NCBI GenBank assembly: GCA_963082975.1
Contig: OY720344.1
Coordinates: 93,439,228-93,503,227 of the forward strand
From: Labia minor
Taxonomy: Eukaryota; Arthropoda; Insecta; Dermaptera; Spongiphoridae
DNA: 64,000 nt
Direction: 5' to 3'
The stretch's first letter is position 1; each line of letters begins with the position of its first letter. The position numbers and the translations under genes are program-made. This document shows, in pieces, positions 11,001 through 21,419 of this stretch. The notes under the pieces are model-generated. The model was not told where the DNA came from, searched no databases, and worked only from the letters and a program-made list of their open reading frames with translations.

Positions 11001-12934
11001 TGTTATTTCTTTTTTTTCCAGCATTTTCACAATTGCAGTTGTTCTCCGGGAGAAGATACTGACTCATTCGGCTCTGTGTCAGAATTTTGTCCAAACAATT
11101 GTACAATGCATTTCCATTTATTTCTCTTGATTTTTTGTGCCATACAGTTTATTAATTCTACTGGATTGTCATCGGACTTTTTAATTTCCGCAAGGTGACT
11201 GAATATACATATACATATTCATATCCAAGAGAGTTATTATACATATATTGTCAGGAAATCAAAGGAGTAACATCGATTCTACTATCAAACATGAAGGATT
11301 TCCTTTTTAATACATATAAACAATAAAATAAAAATCCACACATCAAGAGATGGTATTTTATCTAATTGTTTCAAATGTCTAGTTGATGGCAGGATGATCT
11401 GTTATGTCCAGATAATAAAAAGTCAAATATATTTTCATTAGAAAGGAAATAGAGAAAGAATTTATAATACCAGCTCACGGAAATTGACCCCAAGAAAATA
11501 GTTTTTACATTTAACGTTTTCAGACTCAAATAAAATATTTGTAAAATACATCTATATCTTTTTATTTAGATATATAACAAATATATTATACTAAATAAAC
11601 GACTAGACTAGATAAATAAATCAAAATACAATTTTTAATGAATATTTTACCATTTTTATTTTTTAATTTTCAATCTACATATATTTAATTTTATTTTTTT
11701 AATCTAATGCATATTACTTAATTAACATTTAAGTTAATTTACGACTTTTCATAACTACAATTATAAGCGAAACTCAATAAATTTTCTTACAAATTTGTAA
11801 ATATTATAGGCATATAATATTATATAGATTTGAGCAATTTTTAACCTCTTTCAACAAGATTATTTCTTCTTTAAAAGAAGTATTTGACTTTTATATTATT
11901 ATTAATTTTTAACTTTATATATTTCGAATTTTTCAGATGTGTGGAAGAAAGAGATAAATCTGTTTCATTTGCCTTGGGTTTGACAATTAATTGCTTGCTC
12001 GCTTTTCTTCCTTCACCCATTTTATTTGGATATCTTATTGGTAAATTTATTTATTTAATTTCTATCAATTAAGTTAGTATCGAAAACAAAATATAAATGT
12101 ATCCCTCCTAACAATTAATTTAAATTTTAGTTTCAAATTTTCATAGGTTCTAAGAGAGTATTAATTTAATTAAGCTCATAAATGCAAAAAAACAAAAACA
12201 ATATAATTCTTATAATTATTGCAAAATCTCAGTGAATTATCTAATCTATATTTATGTTTGTTACAACTCATCTTTTATTATAAATATAGTACATACTTTT
12301 AAACATCTATTAATATTAATTTTTTTTAGTAGATCTCTAAATGAATAAATTTTATTAGAATAAATTTGAACTAAATAATAATTTAAATTGTTTCAATTAT
12401 ATTTTTTATTTTTACCATAATTCCATCAATGAGAACTTGGAACTGATTGATAATTCAAATTTACTTTAATTAATAATATATTATTTAATATTCAATATAT
12501 GTATAAAAAAATGTTTGATCTTACATATATCGATTATCTATATTTTAATATTAGTATAAAATTTAACATAATTTATAATATATTGTAGTATTTGTTGATT
12601 ATATTTATTGATATTTTTTATTTAATGGTTCATCCATAAATATTATTAATATTATTTTTTTCAGATTCAACCTGTATATTTTGGGGTAAAACTTGTTCGG
12701 ACATTGGAAACTGTTGGTTATATAATAATTCTCAACTGAGATTTTTATTTAATTTAACAGCGTCTGGTAAGTCCCATTGAAATAAATTTTATGATATATT
12801 TTATTAATTAAATTGATTTATTTAAAGGATTCATTTTACTCGGTGGATTTTTGGATATCGGCGTTTGGTATTTCGTCAAAAATTTAAATATTTTTGATGA
12901 AACCGTAAATGAAATCGAAATGTCTGAGTGGTAA
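3681..12934 (+). CDS. Organic anion transporting polypeptide (OATP/SLCO family), 13 coding exons, 650 aa
   Basis: A sodium-independent plasma-membrane carrier of large amphipathic organic anions (hormone conjugates, eicosanoids, xenobiotics), with 12 predicted membrane segments. Exons: 3681-3707, 4090-4300, 4842-5060, 5558-5752, 5865-6005, 6074-6229, 8170-8334, 9621-9813, 9877-10036, 11022-11194, 11937-12040, 12665-12766, 12828-12934. All introns are GT-AG and every phase joins cleanly, giving 650 codons plus TAA, a normal family length. Family marks: TTIEKRF (66-72), HRPRW (105-109), the superfamily signature DPKWLGAWWLG (255-265), a large extracellular loop with ten cysteines (about 443-520) and the ERDKSVSF block (about 550-557). 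An in-frame TAA at 3654 supports the ATG at 3681. Introns range from 61 bp to 1.94 kb; the longest holds a LINE. The family call is firm; the subfamily and substrate cannot be told. Confidence 0.95.
4090..4300 (+). CDS. OATP exon 2: N-terminus, TM1, TTIEKRF motif
   Basis: Residues 10-79 plus one base. It starts in the cytoplasmic tail with the family's CGFG segment (22-25), runs through TM1 (about 42-62) and ends with the TTIEKRF motif after TM1. The donor is GTAAAT. Confidence 0.93.
4842..5060 (+). CDS. OATP exon 3: TM2-TM3, HRPRW loop
   Basis: Residues 80-152 plus a split codon. It covers TM2, the cytoplasmic HRPRW motif (105-109) and TM3 ending in SLPHLIYG. All are strongly conserved in OATPs. 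The donor is GTAAAT, phase 1. Confidence 0.95.
5558..5752 (+). CDS. OATP exon 4: extracellular loop 2 and TM4
   Basis: Residues 153-217 plus a split codon. Two loop cysteines precede TM4. The segment GMGSSLYYSIGIAYLDDN is the usual OATP stretch at the end of TM4. The donor is GTAAGT. Confidence 0.95.
5865..6005 (+). CDS. OATP exon 5: TM5 and superfamily signature
   Basis: Residues 218-264 plus a split glycine codon. TM5 carries LGPALGYAL. The exon ends inside the OATP signature (DPKWLGAWWL, from D255). The donor GTCGGT is weak, but the 68-bp intron to 6074 restores the signature exactly. Confidence 0.93.
6074..6229 (+). CDS. OATP exon 6: TM6 and start of central cytoplasmic loop
   Basis: Residues 265-316 plus a split codon. 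It completes the signature, spans TM6 and ends in the FPKNLP segment followed by a short basic, serine-rich cytoplasmic loop. Intron 6 (6230-8169) follows and carries a LINE insertion. Confidence 0.94.
6300..7220 (+). mobile_element. 5'-truncated RTE-like LINE with 11-bp target duplication
   Basis: A non-LTR retrotransposon fragment lies in OATP intron 6 in sense orientation. The sequence TATTTTAAGAA occurs at 6300-6310 and again at 7210-7220, immediately around the fragment, as expected for a target-site duplication. The body begins abruptly inside the reverse transcriptase domain and ends in a short TA-rich tail. The 5' truncation and flanking repeat point to insertion by target-primed reverse transcription. 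Confidence 0.8.
6311..7196 (+). pseudogene. Broken reverse transcriptase, RTE-like LINE
   Basis: The relic begins at the RT block LRQGCAMAPTLF (about 6314-6349). The catalytic YADD box reads FAHD (about 6444-6455), so the first catalytic aspartate is lost. A frameshift near 6480-6520 leads into a second frame holding the thumb and connection region (GAETWEINKR). A further frame change near 6860 leads to a tail with KRGRPSRTW (about 7067). The product cannot be active. The tail matches the general pattern of arthropod RTE-type elements; the exact clade is not certain. Confidence 0.85.
8048..8085. repeat. TA dinucleotide microsatellite
   Basis: An uninterrupted TA run of about 38 bp in OATP intron 6, about 85 bp before the exon 7 acceptor. 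It is likely to vary in length. Confidence 0.95.
8170..8334 (+). CDS. OATP exon 7: cytoplasmic loop and TM7
   Basis: Residues 317-371 plus a split codon. It starts with LLSTLKRLSRNPIF before TM7 and continues with the conserved TFMPKYIETQY block, which follows TM7 in OATPs. The donor is GTACCT. Confidence 0.94.
8628..8712. repeat. Hairpin-forming inverted repeat in intron 7
   Basis: GTACCCAAGG at 8628-8637 pairs perfectly with CCTTGGGTAC at 8703-8712 around an AT-rich 65-bp loop. It may be a degenerate short repeat element. The neighbouring 8840-8900 segment also looks repeat-like. Confidence 0.5.
9621..9813 (+). CDS. OATP exon 8: TM8-TM9
   Basis: Residues 372-435 plus two bases. It covers TM8 (GVSAFGLLLSGWLI) and TM9 with the intervening cytoplasmic KYKLSARK, then enters extracellular loop 5, which has N-glycosylation-like NYT. 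The donor is GTGAGT. Confidence 0.94.
9877..10036 (+). CDS. OATP exon 9: Kazal-like cysteine-rich loop, first half
   Basis: Residues 436-489. Six cysteines in the Kazal-type order (C-x3-C-x-C, then YTPVC and SPCHAGC) form the first part of the large extracellular loop 5. The 63-bp intron before it is among the shortest in the gene. Confidence 0.93.
11022..11194 (+). CDS. OATP exon 10: end of cysteine-rich loop, TM10
   Basis: Residues 490-546 plus two bases. Four cysteines (NCSC, FCPNNC) complete the ten typical of loop 5, and TM10 follows. The exon ends at the split arginine codon of the conserved RCVEERDKS segment. Confidence 0.94.
11937..12040 (+). CDS. OATP exon 11: ERDKS block and TM11
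   Basis: Residues 547-581 plus one base. It carries CVEERDKSVSFALG, close to the family consensus, then TM11 ending in FLPSPILFGYLI. These are among the best conserved OATP residues. Confidence 0.95.
12665..12766 (+). CDS. OATP exon 12: last extracellular loop
   Basis: Residues 582-615 plus one base. It has CIFWGK, GNCWLY and LRFLFN, the usual motifs between TM11 and TM12. Confidence 0.94.
12828..12934 (+). CDS. OATP exon 13: TM12 and C-terminus
   Basis: Residues 616-650 and the TAA stop at 12932-12934. It encodes TM12 (about 616-635) and a short acidic tail ending ...EMSEW. The tail shows no PDZ-binding motif. Confidence 0.92.
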
Positions 12935-12986
12935 ATAAGATGTGAAAAACAACTGAAAAAAAAGCTCAAATGGAAAGAATATAAAC

Positions 12987-12992
12987 AATAAA
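12987..12992 (+). terminator. OATP polyadenylation signal
   Basis: A canonical AATAAA 53 bp after the stop codon, in AT-rich sequence, with TTTGTTTTAT about 20 bp on. It implies a very short 3' UTR. Confidence 0.7.
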
Positions 12993-13224
12993 TCTAATTT
13001 CAATCATATATTTGTTTTATAATATTAATATTATAAACTATATAGACAAATTAACCATATACCTATTTTTAAATAAATTTTTATATTTATTATTATATTG
13101 ATTTAATAGTTGACTATGTGAATTTAACAATATCATCACTTTTATCTTGAAATATTATATAATTATGCTTGATATTAACTAATAGAAAGACTCATATTGT
13201 TATCTACTCATCTCTTGTCTTATC

Positions 13225-13445
13225 ATTTTATGTTCCAAATACCGGGACCCCGAGCCTCTGCTCGGTACTTAAGTTAAAAAAAATGATTCATTATTATTGG
13301 ATTTGGCTGGTAATATTAATACCTGGGACACCGAGCTCTCGCTCTACCCTTTAAAAAATATTGATACACAATTCTTTAATTATTTATTACAATTATTAAA
13401 TGTTACACATTTGCATCAATCTGATTAAAATTAATGAACTTGTGC
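13225..13445. repeat. Dispersed repeat family C, copy 1
   Basis: This segment shares several blocks with 14221-14310, 31838-32060 and 32640-32715: GGTAATATTAATACC, TAATTATTTATTACAATT and GCATCAATCTGATTAAAAT. It also holds a small hairpin, CCGAG...CTCGG at 13250-13265. No coding capacity and no clear termini were seen. Confidence 0.65.
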
Positions 13446-13623
13446 TCCTCAATAATACATAAATATATAATATATAGGTACATATATTTTTTTTCTATAG
13501 TGTTTTTTTGAAAAACTGTTTAGCGCCCCAAGTGGTTATAAAACAAACTAAAGACAAAAAAACGTGCTTTGCAGCTTTTCGGAATTAAAAAAGCAAAATT
13601 GGCAGTCGTGGGACTGGCCGACA

Positions 13624-14104
13624 GAAGTGAAAACTTCTGCGTAAGAAATTTTAAAACAGACGAAATTCGCGCTATTTCACGAGAAAGATGAATTTCATAT
13701 GCATGTATATATATATAACTTATATATTATTTTAAACATATATTTTAAACAAATTTGTAACTTATATTTATATATATATAAATACACAACTTTGTTTAAA
13801 ATATTGCAATACGAACTGTTTTATAATTCTTATCTCTAACATAAAATATATATTTATTATGTGAAGTTCATTTCGTATAATTTTGATTATATATGTATAT
13901 ATGAAATGAACTTTACATAATAAATATATATTTATATGTTAGAGATAATTTATAAAACAGTTCTAATGACAATTCAAATTTCGCGCTCTGTTATAAGAAA
14001 TTTGAAAGCAGATGGTTTCATGGTGTTGGTCACGATCACGCGAGTTCTATACTTTTTCCCCATCCCGCAAAAGTGCTCAACGCCGCTAAAGAAGTTTTCA
14101 CTTC
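13624..14104. mobile_element. Foldback element with nested inverted arms
   Basis: The outer ends are GAAGTGAAAACTTC (13624-13637) and its exact reverse complement (14091-14104). Inner arms 13813-13874 and 13903-13963 pair over about 60 bp with a 28-bp loop. The right end (GCCGCTAAAGAAG) recurs, inverted, near 40054. It is probably a non-autonomous DNA element; I could not identify its superfamily or a target duplication. Confidence 0.7.
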
Positions 14105-14220
14105 AAAAATTATTTAATATTTGGAAATATATCTGACTTATAGAAAAAATGAATATTAATTAAAGAAAGAAATAGTTTTTAAAATATCCTGAATAATATG
14201 TAACAATTTTCAAGATAGAA

Positions 14221-14310
14221 ATTTATTACAATATTACAATTATTAACTGTTGCATCATTGCATCAATCTGATTAAAATGAATGGAACTTCGGGTACTCAA
14301 TAATAATAAA
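14221..14310. repeat. Dispersed repeat family C, copy 2
   Basis: It shares the GCATCAATCTGATTAAAATG block, the following ATGGAACT and the TCAATAATAAT run with copies near 13400 and 31900. Confidence 0.65.
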
Positions 14311-14479
14311 TAAAATAATATTAATAAATATATTGAATAATATTTTATTGAAAAAATATTAAAACTTATAAAACTATCTAAAACTTTATTAATAAAAGAA
14401 CAATGAATAAATAAATATAGAATAGTAATTTATTAAAAAGTAAACAATAGATAAAAAGAAAAAAAAATAACAAAATCAT

Positions 14480-14590
14480 TATTTTCATTTTTAAATAACG
14501 ATTCACCCGGCGAGTTTCGAACCGACGAAATCCACTCGTTAAAACATCAGTCCAACCGCTGGACTATATGTATTTAGATAAAAAATTGTC
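14480..14590 (-). repeat. tRNA-derived SINE head or tRNA relic
   Basis: The minus strand reads TAGTCCAGCGGTTGGACT, an A-box-like D-arm, and then GGTTCGAAACTCG, a good B box. A short AT-rich body follows. No clean cloverleaf with paired acceptor ends was found, so a SINE promoter head is more likely than a working tRNA gene. Confidence 0.6.
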
Positions 14591-14689
14591 ATTTTTTTAC
14601 TGTCTTAGCAGGCAGTATTAAAAATTTTGACGTTTTCCATATAATATATAATTTTCAATTAAGAAATTAATAATGAAGCTGTATGTTTC

Positions 14690-14835
14690 AAGAGATATCA
14701 TCAATAAAACTTAATTTTTCTTTATAAATACTATATCTAGTGTGAATTTGAAAAAAATCGTTAGAGCGGTTTTTGAGAACCATGATATATAGATAAATAC
14801 ATATATACAATTTTAGCTAGCATAATAAGATAAGA
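14690..14835. repeat. Dispersed repeat family B, copy 1
   Basis: It closely matches 33578-33715: shared blocks are TTTTTCTTTATAAATACTAT, TTTTTGAGAACC and TTTTAGCTAGCATAATAAGA. A third remnant of the last block lies near 19018-19050. It is non-coding. Confidence 0.75.
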
Positions 14836-16088
14836 TATAGAGAGTGAGCTAGAGAGATATCGCCCCTCAATGTCTCTCTGGATAGGGGTACGCAGGCATT
14901 GTCCATGTAGTAGTGAGCTCCAATGACCCATTTGTACAATACTATTCCACACGACGTCATTGGGGCGGGTCTTAAGCATGTACATTGTATGTTAATCCTA
15001 CAACTGTCACTTGCATTCGCTATACCCAACTATATATATATATTCTATCTATACATATTTGAGTATATTAAAGAGATAATAGTGTATGCCAAAAATTCAA
15101 GTTATATATAAATAAAGTATTATATTCATTTTTTAAAATAAATATTTTAAAAATTATTAAAGAATATCTAATATTACAATAAATAATATTATTTATTGTA
15201 TATTCAGTAACTATTTATTTATTAGAATATAAAATTCTTAATGCAAACCAGAGATTTTAATTTTAAGGAGGTTTTATAAACTTTAAAAGGATTGACACTG
15301 TTACATTGAAACAAAAAGTTTGTCTTGACTACATATTGAAATAAATGCTTAGAGTAAAAGTATTGCTTAATTAAAATTTATGTTATACCAAAATTAAATT
15401 ATCATTAATTAGTTTTATAAGGTACCCTTAATTTTCAATAAATTTTCTATAATTTATTTATATAGTAAAATCGTGTTAAAAATTAATTGCATATTTGTGT
15501 ATAAACATACTTAAAATTTTTTCTTATTGATTAATGCTTACTTTTTAATAAGTCGTCGAAAATCAATTGAATGAAAGTAGCAACTTTTACCTGTAACAAA
15601 ATAAAATAAAAATAATTAAAAATTTATAAATATTATTTGATAATATTTAGATATTATAGATTTTTTATTTAAACATTTTTTTTTTAATTATATTATATGA
15701 TACACAAAAATCTTCAATAGAAAAATTAAAAATCAAAAAGTCATAAATATTGAATAAAATACTTAATGTTTTTCTTATATATTTATCTATTTATTTTATT
15801 TTAAAAGAATCAATATGATGGTTGGTTTGTTGATTGGAGAGCGATTTGCCAAACGATTCAACTTCTATTCTTCCTCCCACTCACATAGATAGATCCCTGG
15901 AAGGCATCATTTGACCAGCCAACTTGAACAAACCAAATACAAATACTAGGAAACAAACCTGACGGATGAAGGACTTAAGCTTTAATAATAATAAAAAAAA
16001 GAACACCAACAATAAAAATAGTTACAAAACAACCGCTGACAAAACAGGATGGTAAAAATATTGGACAACGACCCGATTGATTCGTTTT
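14836..16088. other. Intergenic, no gene recognised
   Basis: 14840-15030 is less AT-rich than its surroundings and has short open frames on both strands, none with a recognisable motif. The rest is AT-rich. Confidence 0.5.
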
Positions 16089-17718
16089 AAATAATACTTT
16101 ATATAAAAAAAAAACTTTTTTAAAAAACCACGTTTTTAACGCACTAAAAAGAAGAAAATAATTTTTCTGAAACCCCATAGGTACTGACATTACAAACAAG
16201 AGATATGATTTGAAGAAAATTTTCTATAACGTAAAACGTGGGGCGCAAATAATAATAAATTTTTTAAATGCAATATAATTTCTTTGATTAATTTATTTCA
16301 ATATCCATGGATTTATATTTTAAGTTTTATATTTTTTACCAGACTTTTTGTAAAAGGGAATATTATTAGTAATCCAACAGAATACTTTTATTAATGTAAA
16401 TTTTTTTTGGAAAATTAATTCCTTAATATTAAATAAACATCTTCAATTTACACTTTAGAAATTTTATTAACATAAATATTAAATATTTGCTAGAAGTTTT
16501 GCAGTAGCAAAATTTAGTTTTAGATTTCTTCAAGTTAAATTTCTTATATTATTTACCAGAATATTGTTAGGATGTCATTTTTTATCAGAATTTTTTAAAA
16601 GTGAATATTATTAGTAATCTAAAGGTAATCTTTTCATAAATTAAATTTTTTTTTTTATTTATTTAATAACAAGAGAACAGAAGAACAAAAAAGACAACAA
16701 ATGAAAAATATTGACCTCGGGAACTAACCCATTTGGTCATTACATTACATGATGTTTAAATACTTAAATATATGACAATATAGAGTAACATTAAGTTATT
16801 AAATAAAATATAAGATTATATTATATAAATATATTAGATTTAATAATGAATTTAAGAAAAATTTTTTTAAAAGACTCAAAGTTATTTTGTAAATAAGATA
16901 GAATACAAGTGATGTTTATAGGGAGTTGAATTATACTTTTAATATCTATATAAAGGGAGTCAATTGCTTTTTTATTTTTTTTACATCCCAAAAATAAATG
17001 ATTTATATCTGCCACTATTTCATTATTACAATCACAAAATGGATGTTCTCTTAAGTTAAATAGATAAAGTTTATGTGGGGTGGTAGCATGATTGAATCTT
17101 AATCTTAGAATTAAAGTAATAATTTTCCTATAAATGTTTGTATTGTGAAACCATGGTCTTCTATATATAAATGGCATCAATGAATGAAAATGACTACCTT
17201 TCGTCTTTGATGATTGGTTCCAATCAAGTTGCCATTTTTTATATATTTCTTCTTTAATAAAGGGCATAATGTCCGAGACAGGGAAAGCTAAGTTGAGATA
17301 TTCACCAGTTAATCTAGCCTGATTGGCATACCCATCAACGATGACATTTCCAGTGATACCAACATGTCCAGGACACCAAAGGAATTTAATCCTATAATTT
17401 AATTTATGCATTTAAATTTACCTCTTTTAAAAATTTCGATAAGTTATAAGCTTTACTTTTTGAAGCTAATTAAAATATGAATTCATTTATCCTATTAATT
17501 TGTACCTAATAACATTTATTTATAAATTTTTATACGATACAGAATATTTTAGCCATAGTTGCGCCCCACGTTTTACGTTATAGAAAATTTTCTTCAAATC
17601 ATATCTCTTGTTTGTAATGTCAGTACCTATGGGGTTTCAGAAAAATTATTTTCTTCTTTTTAGTGCGTTAAAAACGTGGTTTTTTAAAAAAGTTTTTTTT
17701 TTATATAAAGTATTATTT
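16089..17718. mobile_element. 160-bp inverted repeats enclosing a LINE fragment
   Basis: The segment 16089-16248 is the near-perfect reverse complement of 17558-17718. Between them lie about 1.3 kb that include an RNase H fragment of a non-LTR element on the minus strand. The arrangement looks like a foldback or DNA transposon with long inverted repeats that carries, or was hit by, a LINE. No convincing target duplication is visible at the outer ends. Confidence 0.75.
16821..17430 (-). pseudogene. RNase H / C-terminal domain of a non-LTR retrotransposon
   Basis: About 196 residues on the minus strand. It starts within the RNase H domain at FLWCPGHVGITGN, followed by VDGYANQA with the late catalytic aspartate. 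It ends with a cysteine-histidine cluster (FCDCNNEI...NHLFLGC) typical of I-, Jockey- or R1-like elements. There are no upstream RT or endonuclease domains, so it is 5' truncated. The frame is uninterrupted here. Confidence 0.8.
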
Positions 17719-18077
17719 TCTACTTTTTAGTCTTCATATATTGCAATCGATTTCACTTGACCTATACTACTTTTAAGTTTTTTGATTGACTTTAATAGTC
17801 ATGAAATACTATTATCCTGAAAGTAATAAATTTAAATTGAATTATAAAGAGAAATTTTTAAATTTGTCATATTTTAATTCTTTATTGCCTAAAACTCATC
17901 ATAAATTTAAATTTTGTTTTCTAAATTACAGTACAAAACATTAATATACCTTCTTTCAAATTTATTTACATTTTAAATATTATACATATTATATTATTCT
18001 TTTAACGGGTTTTTAACGGTTTTTTTCAAATTTAAATATTTACACTTTTTGTTTTGATTTTCCCATACAAAATTATA

Positions 18078-18281
18078 TTCATTAATTATGCTCTAATTAA
18101 ACACTTGCAAGCTACGAATGTGTTATTTTATTGTATTGTCATCCAGAATACATTACTCTGAAAAGTTTCAGAGCGATTGGATGACTGGAAGTGGTCGAAA
18201 TTTCGATTGCAAGATTTGACCCGAACAGATAAATAAACAAACAAACAAACAAGAAAGCAAGCTAAGAAAAACGTGGTAAAA
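18078..18281. repeat. Dispersed repeat family D, copy 1
   Basis: About 204 bp nearly identical to 19399-19591. It starts ATTCATTAATTATGCTC and ends GCTAAGAAAAACGTGGTAAAA. The copies differ mainly in an internal AAAC tetranucleotide run (longer here) and two or three substitutions. It is non-coding. The design, a conserved core plus a tetranucleotide run, resembles ends of several arthropod transposons. Confidence 0.85.
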
Positions 18282-19398
18282 TACACTCAGTTAGCAAGAG
18301 TGCTAATGATGACTTGGTGAGATGCAGAGAGCAAATGATAGCTGAAGGAAATTGAGGGTGGCGTTTAAGTCGAAAAAAGGTGTGTCGAAACAGGCAACCA
18401 ATCAGAAGACCCGTTAAGTAAAAATAAGAAGAGGGGAGTTTGAACCTTTTTTCTACCTCCCTATTATATTTTTTCAATATTTTGATTTTATTAATTTTTT
18501 ATCTCTCTTTGTAAAGACGAAATTATAACTTTAAAATGATTTTAAATGTAATCAATCAAAAGTCAGAAATTATAATTTAAAAAAATCAAAATTCTTCATA
18601 AAAAAAAAATGGCTTTTTATTTTTTCTAATACATTTACCGTGTATATAATATATAGAGATTCTTTATTTCATTAGATTGAATATTATTTATTAGTAATTC
18701 ATTTAATAAATATCTAATCGTTATTTGAAATTTATTTAATTATTATTTTAGAATTTATGATGCTTAATCCAAATTTAATTCGCAGCATGGAACATACGAT
18801 CAGGACTGTCATTTAGTTGGAGGGGAGCGACCTGAACATTTTTTCAAACTTCTTATTTAAACGGATTTTAATATTTTGATTATTATTATTAATTAATGTA
18901 TTATATTTGCATCCCGCCTCGTTTTTGTATTAGATATTGTATCAATATTTTTTATATTTAAAATATTTTAAAATTTTTTAATTAATTTCGAAAGAAAATT
19001 AAAAATATATTTATACAATTTTTGCTAGTATAATAAAATAAGATCTAATGAAATATATTTATTTTTATCGTCAATTCACAATGTGTCATTTATTATATTA
19101 TTAATTTGTGAAATGATTACAAATTTTATGTAAAATCCATTCTCTATTCGTTTAGATCAAAAATAATATATTTAATATTTAATATATTGAATATATTTAA
19201 TACATACTAGAATCAACTCTTGAATATTTTTTTAAACAAGCGGACTATGGACATCTGTATTATTTATTTTTAATGTTTTGACAAAGTCCCTTTTGTTGTT
19301 TTCTTCTTTTGTATTATGTATTGAGAAAGGTAAGTTTTGGAAAGGGCCTTTTGTTGTATTATTATTGTTTCTCCTTTTTAAGTTAACAAAATACAAAT
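18282..19398. other. Spacer between family D copies
   Basis: About 1.1 kb, mostly AT-rich. A less AT-rich segment at 18290-18440 has an open frame with no recognised motif. A family B remnant lies near 19018-19050. Nothing shows that the two family D copies are LTRs: they lack TG/CA ends and no gag-pol is present. Confidence 0.5.
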
Positions 19399-19591
19399 AT
19401 TCATTAATTATGCTCTAATTAAACACTTGCAAGCTACGAATGTGTTATTTTATTGTATTGTCATCCAGAATACATAACTCTGAAAAGTTTCAGAGCGATT
19501 GGATGACTGGAAGTGGTCGAAATTTCGATTGCAAGATTTGACGCGAACAGATAAACAAACAAGAAAGCAAGCTAAGAAAAACGTGGTAAAA
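19399..19591. repeat. Dispersed repeat family D, copy 2
   Basis: Direct-orientation partner of 18078-18281, about 11 bp shorter because of fewer AAAC repeats. The high identity implies a recent common origin. Confidence 0.85.
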
Positions 19592-20208
19592 AGAACAATT
19601 TGTTGAGAACAAAACATCAAAATATGGGGTATTATTAATATATGATTTATATTATATCAATATTTACATATTTAAATCAAATGACATTCTCCAAGATAGT
19701 TATGATCTAACAATAGTATATTTTAGAAGTAATGATACGCTTAAACCAATTAAAAAAGAAATTATATATTATAATTATTCAGTAATTTAATTTTATTATT
19801 TATTTAATACTCATATATTTATAATTATAGGATTGGATTATGGAGAAGATATTAGGAATCATTGACAACGATATACTATTCATACTCGATTATTAGATAA
19901 ATGGAGGGGATAGTGGCGCAACCAGGATTTGATCCTGGGGGGGGGGGGGTTTGACTAGCCTCTCCACCTTCCTATGGCGGAGTCCCCCCCCCCGGGCTCT
20001 CTCAAAGACAAATTATCATTAAGATTTTTTTTTTATATTAAATATTTAAAAAAGTTTTGTAAATGAAACACTGATTTTACAAATTCTGGCAAAAAAATTT
20101 AATTTTGTATTTTATTTAATCGTATTCACAGTTTTAGAAAGAAAATATTTATTTCCAGCTATAAGTAAATCATTTTAGCTTTCCTCATGGAATGAGGATA
20201 GCTTATAC

Positions 20209-20953
20209 CAGGGATGGGCAAACTTTTTTAGGATGCGGTCTACTTCTAATTTTTTTACAATATGTCGGTCCACCAGATATTTATTAAAATAATAATAATA
20301 AACAATGTGGTATAAATGTACATAGGTAACTAAAAAAATAGAATAAGAAAGGAACTTAGGTATATATTTTCAAACAAAATTTAAAGATTATAAAAGTATA
20401 AAAATATCAAGTTCATAAGAAATATTCTGATTCGAATTATTATTTAAGATAAAGTCATGTGAAATTGTCCGCATTAGAAGATTTACACTGCATATCCTCT
20501 GCTAATTTAGTAAATCTTGGTGTATAACTGCCAGTCTTGTACTGCATTCGAGGTGATTGTCTGTAAGACGGGAGCGATATTTTGATTTAATTATATTCAT
20601 CGTAGAAAATGCAGATTCACATAGGTAGGTAGAGCCAAAGAACGATGTTAAATTTAATGCGAGACCTTTTAAATTAGGATACTTAACTTCGTCCATTAAA
20701 TTCCAAAAAATATTTGTAGGATCTGAATTATGTGCTTTTAAAATTATGTCATTTTGAAGGAGAAGAACTTCATCTTCCTCAATAGTTATAGAAAACAATT
20801 CGTTTATATTTTTGGTTATTTCTTCCCCGAGTAATGGAATTTTTTATATGCTAAGGAGTAGTTTAAGTAAAAAAGGCAATGAGTAAAGGCGATCACTTTA
20901 AAATGACTCGGCGGTCCACCAGTCGATCGCGATCGACTTAATGCCCACCTCTG
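20209..20953 (-). mobile_element. Decayed hAT element with perfect 8-bp target duplication
   Basis: The ends are CAGGGATGGGCA (20209-20220) and TGCCCACCTCTG (20942-20953), terminal inverted repeats matching at 10 of 12 bases. They are flanked by GCTTATAC at 20201-20208 and 20954-20961. An 8-bp duplication is diagnostic of hAT elements, and TA at positions 4-5 fits the Buster group. A 16-bp palindrome, GTCGATCGCGATCGAC, lies at 20922-20937. The 745-bp element keeps only the end of its transposase. Confidence 0.92.
20502..20798 (-). pseudogene. hAT transposase C-terminal fragment
   Basis: About 98 residues on the minus strand hold the hAT C-terminal (dimerisation) block FGSTYLCESAFSTMN followed by KSKYRSRLTDNHLE. 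The glutamate in CESAFS corresponds to the third catalytic acid of hAT transposases. The DNA-binding domain and first two acids are absent. It lies inside the hAT element at 20209-20953. Confidence 0.88.
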
Positions 20954-21419
20954 GCTTATACGATGGTCGGAAAATTTTGAAAATTTTTGCTCCGAGATTT
21001 TTCGAGATTTCCGCTTTTCAGACGGTTCTGAATCCAAAACTGCAAAAAAAATTTTGAATCGGCCGGCCAACCGTTCGTTACCGAGATTACGTCTATACAA
21101 AATGAGATATTGTTTTGAAATTTGATATTTAGATGTTTTTTTTTGAGAATGATGGGTGGGGATTGGATTGTTTTTGGACAAGATCGGACCATAAGTAAGG
21201 GTAGTTTAAAGAAGTGTCAAAGCACATTTTATTGATTTTCTCAATAAATACCGATTTTTATGAGAAATATACTATCGTATTAAATTTATAAGGAATCGAA
21301 TTTACTAAAAGTTTCATTATATTCATTTTTACCTAAACTTAATAATTAAGGAGTTATTTATAAAAAACTTCGAAATCTTTTCGTCCGCCCGTAGTGGCAG
21401 GATATTTTGAAAGAAATCA

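Noticed and set aside
14480-14590. Functional tRNA gene
   Set aside because: A and B boxes are present but the acceptor stem does not pair and the anticodon arm is unclear.
18078-19591. Family D pair as LTRs of a retrotransposon
   Set aside because: No TG...CA ends, no primer-binding site, no gag-pol and an AT-rich spacer. Two independent repeat copies fit better.
19909-19995. hAT-like terminus (AGTGGCGCAACCAGGATTTG) with G and C runs
   Set aside because: It resembles a hAT end, but no matching opposite end or target duplication was found, so no element is called.
20816-21192. 121- and 78-codon minus-strand frames next to the hAT relic
   Set aside because: They cross the hAT element's terminal repeat and target duplication, so they cannot be an ancestral gene.
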